NCBI RefSeq assembly: GCF_000188695.1
Contig: NW_004754917.1
Span: 905,662 to 915,725 of the forward strand
Source: Salpingoeca rosetta
Taxonomy: Eukaryota > Opisthokonta > Choanoflagellata > Craspedida > Salpingoecidae
Direction: 5' to 3'
DNA: 10,064 bases
This document shows positions 6,249 through 10,064 of the stretch, piece by piece. A program made the position numbers and the translations under genes. The notes beneath the pieces were generated by a model. The model did no database searches. It was not told the origin of the DNA and saw only the letters and a program-made list of their open reading frames with translations. Within the stretch, counting starts at the first letter, position 1; each line of letters opens with the position of its first letter.

Positions 6249-6963
6249 GTGTGCGTGTGTGTGCTTTTGATCACCGAGCCATCTCCCGCCACCATCACCC
6301 TCAACCATCGTGATGTCCTCGAGTCTTGGTGTACCGCCCTCACCACCAATATGCATCCGTCCTTCCTTCCTGCCTCCCTTACAGAACCGACTCCGACCAC
6401 CCACCCACACACCCCTTCGTTGCCCTCCTGGCTTCAGCCGCCAAGAGAGAGACCTCGCGGTACGTTGTGCTCTCCCACTACCACTTTTGCTGCGCGTGTC
6501 CACACAATGTCTTCCATCGCATATCGATCAACCACCGTCATGTCGGCCATTGTTCTCCCCCACACCTAACACCTGTGCTTGGTTTTTCGTCCTGTGCGTC
6601 ACTCCCCGCCCTCCCTTCTTGCTTCCTTCGCCTCCCCCACCCCTTTGGCACAAACCTTCATCTCTTGTCTCTTCCCGCCACAAGTTTTCATGCCCCATAT
6701 CGCTTTGACATCCCTCACCTCCCATCTCTCACGTTCACGTCTTGGTCCTCTCACCCACCTCCGCAGGACAAGGAAGGCAACGCCTACACTTCCTCCAGCA
6801 AACCACTGTACCTCCATCCCCACATCAATAACATACATCACAACACCCCTTTTGCCGCCTTCGTTCACCTCCACCCCTCCGCTCCTTCAAAGCCACGACC
6901 GACCACATCCCCGTCGCCCCCCCCCCCTACACGCACACACACACACGTCCCTATCACGTGTAG
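6143..6963 (+). other. Probable 5'-UTR intron of the E2F gene
   Basis: A strong GTGAGT donor at 6143 follows a pyrimidine/CA-rich presumed leader. The best acceptor is CACGTGTAG ending at 6963, 12 nt before the start codon and preceded by a CA arm (6930-6946). A TG arm lies at 6186-6267. Other acceptors (CTTACAG at 6384, CTCCGCAG at 6766) are possible, giving alternative leader exons. The interior 6270-6900 is C/T-rich with no coding gene seen. Confidence 0.55.
6211..6267 (+). repeat. (TG)n microsatellite in the E2F 5'-UTR intron
   Basis: TG repeat with GCG interruptions near the 5' splice site of the presumed leader intron. Confidence 0.92.
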
Positions 6964-6975
6964 CGACCCTCCACC

Positions 6976-8181
6976 ATGGACCAAGGCGCCTCCCAAGACA
7001 CCTCCGGGTACGCCGACCTTGAGCTGACAGAGCTCAAACTGCCTGTTGCCGGCGCCGTCAGCAACACAGTGGCGCGCATGCACTGTCTCACCCCGCGCTC
7101 GTCCAAGCTTGCTTCGCGATCCACCGTCGAGTCCAACTCGCGGTCGCCGTCGTCGTCGTCATCGGTGCACACGCCGGCTGCAGTCACGCTCAACGAGCAC
7201 CCACATCAGGGAAACCACTGCCAATCCACACCCGTCTCGTTTGCGCCCGTGAGCTTGTCGCCCATCTCCGCCACGCGGCCCGTGCCACGCCAGGGCTTCA
7301 ACGACCACAACCAGGCCACATCCACACTCGTAGACAACAACGGCGAGCCACCATGCAAGCGCCCGGCCCTGTCCACTGGCCTCTCCTACAGCACGGCGCT
7401 CCCTGGCCCAACGCACCACTCCCTGCTCGCAGCAGACAACAGCCACAACCACAACTACAACCACAACCACAACCACACCCACAACCAAACCCAAAGCCAA
7501 ACTCAAAGCCACAACCACCAGGAGCATCAGCCTCTTCTTCAGCAGCAACAGCTGCAGGCTCAAAACGCGCACATGCCGCTTGGCCAAGACAGCGCACACC
7601 CTAACTACCAGCAACATCATCATCACCTTCATCAGCATCACCAGCACCAGCACCAGCAGGAGCAGGCAGTCAACTCTCACGCTCTGGCAACGACAAGCAC
7701 TGGCGCAGCCGCGGCAAGCACATTCCAACCCCCCGTGGCCAATGGGGATATGGCCCAAGCACCAAGGCACCACCATGACACACACCACCAGCACCAACAC
7801 CACCAACACCACCATGACACACACCATGACACACACCACCAACACCACCAACAGCAACAGCAGCAACAGCAGCACCAGCAGCACCACCATCACCAGCAGC
7901 CATTCAGCCCTGTGCACACGCACCAACTTCCCAACCCTCCTCATGCGATTGAGGGTGTGCCAACGCCACCAATTGCACTCAGCCGCCACGCCTCGGCCTC
8001 AAACATGGCATCGCAAATCAGCACGGCAGACATCGTAACTGAGCAGCCGGTGGCAGATGCTACAACTGCTGGCGTCGTGACAACTACACAACCAACACAA
8101 CCAACACAACCAACACAACCACACCACCAATACCCGTTTGTTCCCTTCCACCACCAACAGCAGCAGCTGCAGTACTTTTAC

Positions 8182-8236
<55 letters not shown>

Positions 8237-8767
8237 CACCATACCAGCAGCAATATGGAGAGCAGTCGCACCAAGATGCCTACCTCTCACACAACCCGCA
8301 GCAGCAGTACAGCAGCAACAATTACAACAACTACAACAACTACAACAATGGAGCAGCAACAGGTGATGCCATGACAGCAGCTGCAACAGCAGGAAGCAGA
8401 GCCCAACCACTCTCATCATCATCGTCGTCGTCGTCACTGCCATCGTCATCGAAGCAGCATGCCAAGCAACTGGCTGGCCCCACGCACCGCCGCTTGTTCG
8501 TGCGTGAACCAGAGCTGCCTGCCATTGCTGTTGACAGTAGCATTGTTGATGCGCCACAGGCAACGCCGCACAACGCCAACGCCCGTAGCACCCAGGTGTC
8601 CCCGCAGAAGAAGGAAGCGAAGCCCACCAAGACGCTCGTGGGCCTGACACAACGTTTTGCCGGCGCATTGCGTGATGCCTCTGATGAACCGCTCGATTTG
8701 AACTTGGCGGCAAATGTCATTGGCGTTCCAAAGCGCCGCATCTACGACATTACAAACGTCATGGAAG
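6976..8767 (+). CDS. E2F exon 1: low-complexity N-terminus and most of the DNA-binding domain
   Basis: 597 codons plus one base, ending ...ITNVME/G at a GTGTGT donor that runs straight into a TG repeat. Residues 156-185 are Asn/His-rich, 266-309 His/Gln-rich with HHDT units, 372-383 repeated TQP, and 403-420 an 18-residue poly-Gln mostly CAG. An NNYNNYNN stretch and poly-Ser follow before the basic [15 protein letters not shown] segment and the winged-helix start [14 protein letters not shown]. Reading on into the intron to 8958 gives only Cys/Val repeat translation and is an artefact. Confidence 0.93.
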
Positions 8768-9636
8768 GTGTGTGTGCTCGCGTGTATGTGTGTGTGTATG
8801 TGCGTGTGTGTGTGCATGTTTGTACGTGTTTGTGTTTGTGTGCGTATATGTGTGTGTGCGTGTGTGTGTGTGCGTGTGCGTGTATGTGTGTGTGCGCGCG
8901 TGTGCATGTACATGTGCGTGTATGTGTGTGTGTGGATAACTTAACTGAATGTTTCTGAAACTCACCTGTCGCCACGCATACTCATAATTGCACACGCACC
9001 ACACAAACACACGCTTTTTAGGCATTGGCATGATCAACAAGGTTGCCAAGAACAAAGTTGTGCTGACTCAGGCCTGCCGCGGCCGCAGCGCTGAAGAGCT
9101 CGAGAACATCAAGGTCGGGTGCTCGCTTTGGGGTGTGATGCAATGTGTGTGTGCGTGTGTGTGCGTGTGTGTGTCTGTGTGTGCGTGTGTGTGCGTGTGT
9201 GTGTCTGTGTGTGTGTGTGTGTGTGCGTGTGTGTGTCTGTCTCTTTCTGTGCACGCGTCATTTGCCATGTTCTTGACCATTTTCCGTTCTTGCGCCCTCG
9301 CTCACAAGCGAACTCACATCCACTCACACACACACACATCACGTCCACTCACATACATCCGCACACACATACACTCATAACACACGCTACCGTTGATTAC
9401 ATCAGGCGGAACTGCGTGCGCTGCAGCAGCAGGAGCAGGATGTCTTCAGCAAAGTGCACGCCATGTTTGACCAGGTGTCACAGCTCCGTGAAAAATGCGC
9501 AAAACACGCATTTGTTGATCGCGATGATTTGCGTGGTCCGCGCATTCTTCCCGGCAGTGGTTACAAAGCAGTCGTCGAGGCCGTCGCAGACACAGAAATT
9601 GGTGTGTGTCTGTGTGTGTGTGTGTGTGTCTGTGTA

Positions 9637-9682
<46 letters not shown>

Positions 9683-9891
9683 ACGTCTGTATATGTGCGT
9701 GAGTGCACTGCATGTTTGTGCGTGCGCACTGCATGTTTGCATATGTGTATGTTTGCGTACCTCTAGGCAGCTCACTGGAGTGTACACTCCCGTTCGCCAT
9801 GCTCACCCAATGCCTCACGCTCTGCACATGTTGTTGTTCATTGCATCTGCTTCTTCGCTTCTGCAGAGGTCGAGTGCCCACGCAACATCAA
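6976..9891 (+). CDS. E2F-family transcription factor, multi-exon, C-terminus outside window
   Basis: Gene-level entry; exons are listed separately. Four coding exons (6976-8767, 9022-9113, 9406-9601, 9867-9891) join in phase to give about 701 residues. E2F proteins bind TTTSSCGC promoter elements with a DP partner and control cell-cycle genes in the nucleus. The DNA-binding domain runs from about residue 549 into exon 2 and contains RRIYDITNV (587-595), the E2F signature; DP proteins have RRVYDALNV. A Leu-rich coiled coil and marked-box-like region follow in exons 2-4. The N-terminal region, about 550 residues, is much longer than in animal E2F1-6 and is low complexity. RRLF (505-508) resembles the cyclin-binding RxL site of E2F1-3, and S542 in SPQKK fits the CDK consensus. 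No Rb-binding motif can be seen because the C-terminus is missing. A Kozak-like CCACCATGG supports the start. Confidence 0.93.
8182..8235 (+). repeat. CAG repeat encoding 18 glutamines
   Basis: CAA followed by 17 CAG codons in frame in E2F exon 1. Near-pure CAG suggests recent slippage and likely length polymorphism. Confidence 0.95.
8768..9021 (+). other. E2F intron 1
   Basis: A GTGTGT donor and a TTTTTAG acceptor. TG repeats fill 8768-8934, then a CA-rich segment (8990-9012) precedes the acceptor. It interrupts the codon for the Gly after ITNVME. Confidence 0.9.
9022..9113 (+). CDS. E2F exon 2: end of DNA-binding domain and start of coiled coil
   Basis: 92 nt encoding (G)[14 protein letters not shown] followed by [16 protein letters not shown]. 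It matches the E2F wing region (EGIGLIxKxxKNxxxW), though the usual Trp is Leu here. The AEELENIK start leads into the dimerisation helix. The donor GTCGGG is weaker than the others but is in the correct phase. Confidence 0.9.
9114..9405 (+). other. E2F intron 2
   Basis: The clearest two-armed intron: TG/CG repeats at 9143-9240, a unique middle, then CA repeats at 9310-9385 before ATTACATCAG. No gene is seen inside. Confidence 0.88.
9406..9601 (+). CDS. E2F exon 3: coiled coil and marked-box start
   Basis: 196 nt from a CATCAG acceptor to a GTGTGT donor. It encodes [20 protein letters not shown], a heptad-like helix with further Leu at QLREKC, then [14 protein letters not shown] and [13 protein letters not shown]. 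The last segment matches the beta-strand part of E2F marked boxes (Y.DIR......TVIAI.AP..T.LEV). This is the region that contacts DP. Confidence 0.88.
9602..9866 (+). other. E2F intron 3
   Basis: TG repeats fill 9602-9680 and continue as TGTATG-type variants to about 9760. The 3' part is unique and pyrimidine-rich, ending CTTCTGCAG. It lacks a clear CA arm. Confidence 0.85.
9867..9891 (+). CDS. E2F exon 4 (25-nt micro-exon)
   Basis: Between TTCTGCAG and a strong GTACGT donor. It encodes (E)VECPRNI and a split codon, continuing ADTEI-EVE as in the LEVP segment of E2F marked boxes. If the donor is not used, the frame stays open into the CA repeat, which is unlikely to be real. Confidence 0.7.
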
Positions 9892-9963
9892 GTACGTGCA
9901 CGAACCACCAACCGGGCCATATACATTTATGCCCCATTCTTTGCTTACACACACGCACACGCG

Positions 9964-10064
<101 letters not shown>

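Noticed and set aside
8768..8958. Extension of E2F exon 1 to the stop near 8958
   Set aside because: The extra residues are Cys/Val/Arg repeat translation, and splicing at 8768 restores the conserved EGIGMI sequence.

Overview
This is a eukaryotic nuclear window: two intron-rich protein-coding genes arranged head to head, with introns packed with (TG)n and (CA)n microsatellites. No bacterial, phage or plasmid features, rRNA/tRNA genes, CRISPR arrays or transposons were recognised. A cytoplasmic SAM-SH3-SH2 adaptor with clustered tyrosine motifs points to a unicellular holozoan, most likely a choanoflagellate (Salpingoeca/Monosiga type). That assignment is inference from domain content, GC-rich exons and high intron density; no species is identified.

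Left half (minus strand, about 160-5413): at least 14 coding exons, assembled by eye from GT..AG sites with matching phases, encode an adaptor-like protein of more than 660 residues. From the N-terminus it has a short unrecognised basic/helical region, a disordered stretch with three tyrosines spaced exactly nine residues apart, a SAM domain, a proline/serine-rich linker with PxxPxR sites, an SH3 domain split over three exons, and an SH2 domain whose last part runs off the left edge. Kinase, GAP and GEF domains are not visible, so it looks like a phosphotyrosine-signalling scaffold.

Middle (5414-6975): the shared 5' region of the two genes. It contains a perfect E2F-type site and two near-perfect ones, and probably a 5'-UTR intron of the right-hand gene.

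Right half (plus strand, 6976 to beyond 9891): an E2F-family transcription factor. One large first coding exon encodes a roughly 550-residue Gln/His/Asn/Ser-rich region with a cyclin-binding-like RRLF motif, followed by the start of the DNA-binding domain. Three short exons then encode the rest of the DNA-binding domain, the coiled coil and the marked-box start. The C-terminus, where an Rb-binding motif would lie, is outside the window. The final 97 bases are pure CA repeat.

The most unusual pattern is in the introns. Read in the sense direction of each gene, many carry a TG-rich arm just after the 5' splice site and a CA-rich arm just before the 3' splice site. The composition flips with gene strand. 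These arms are complementary and could pair within the pre-mRNA, bringing the splice sites together.
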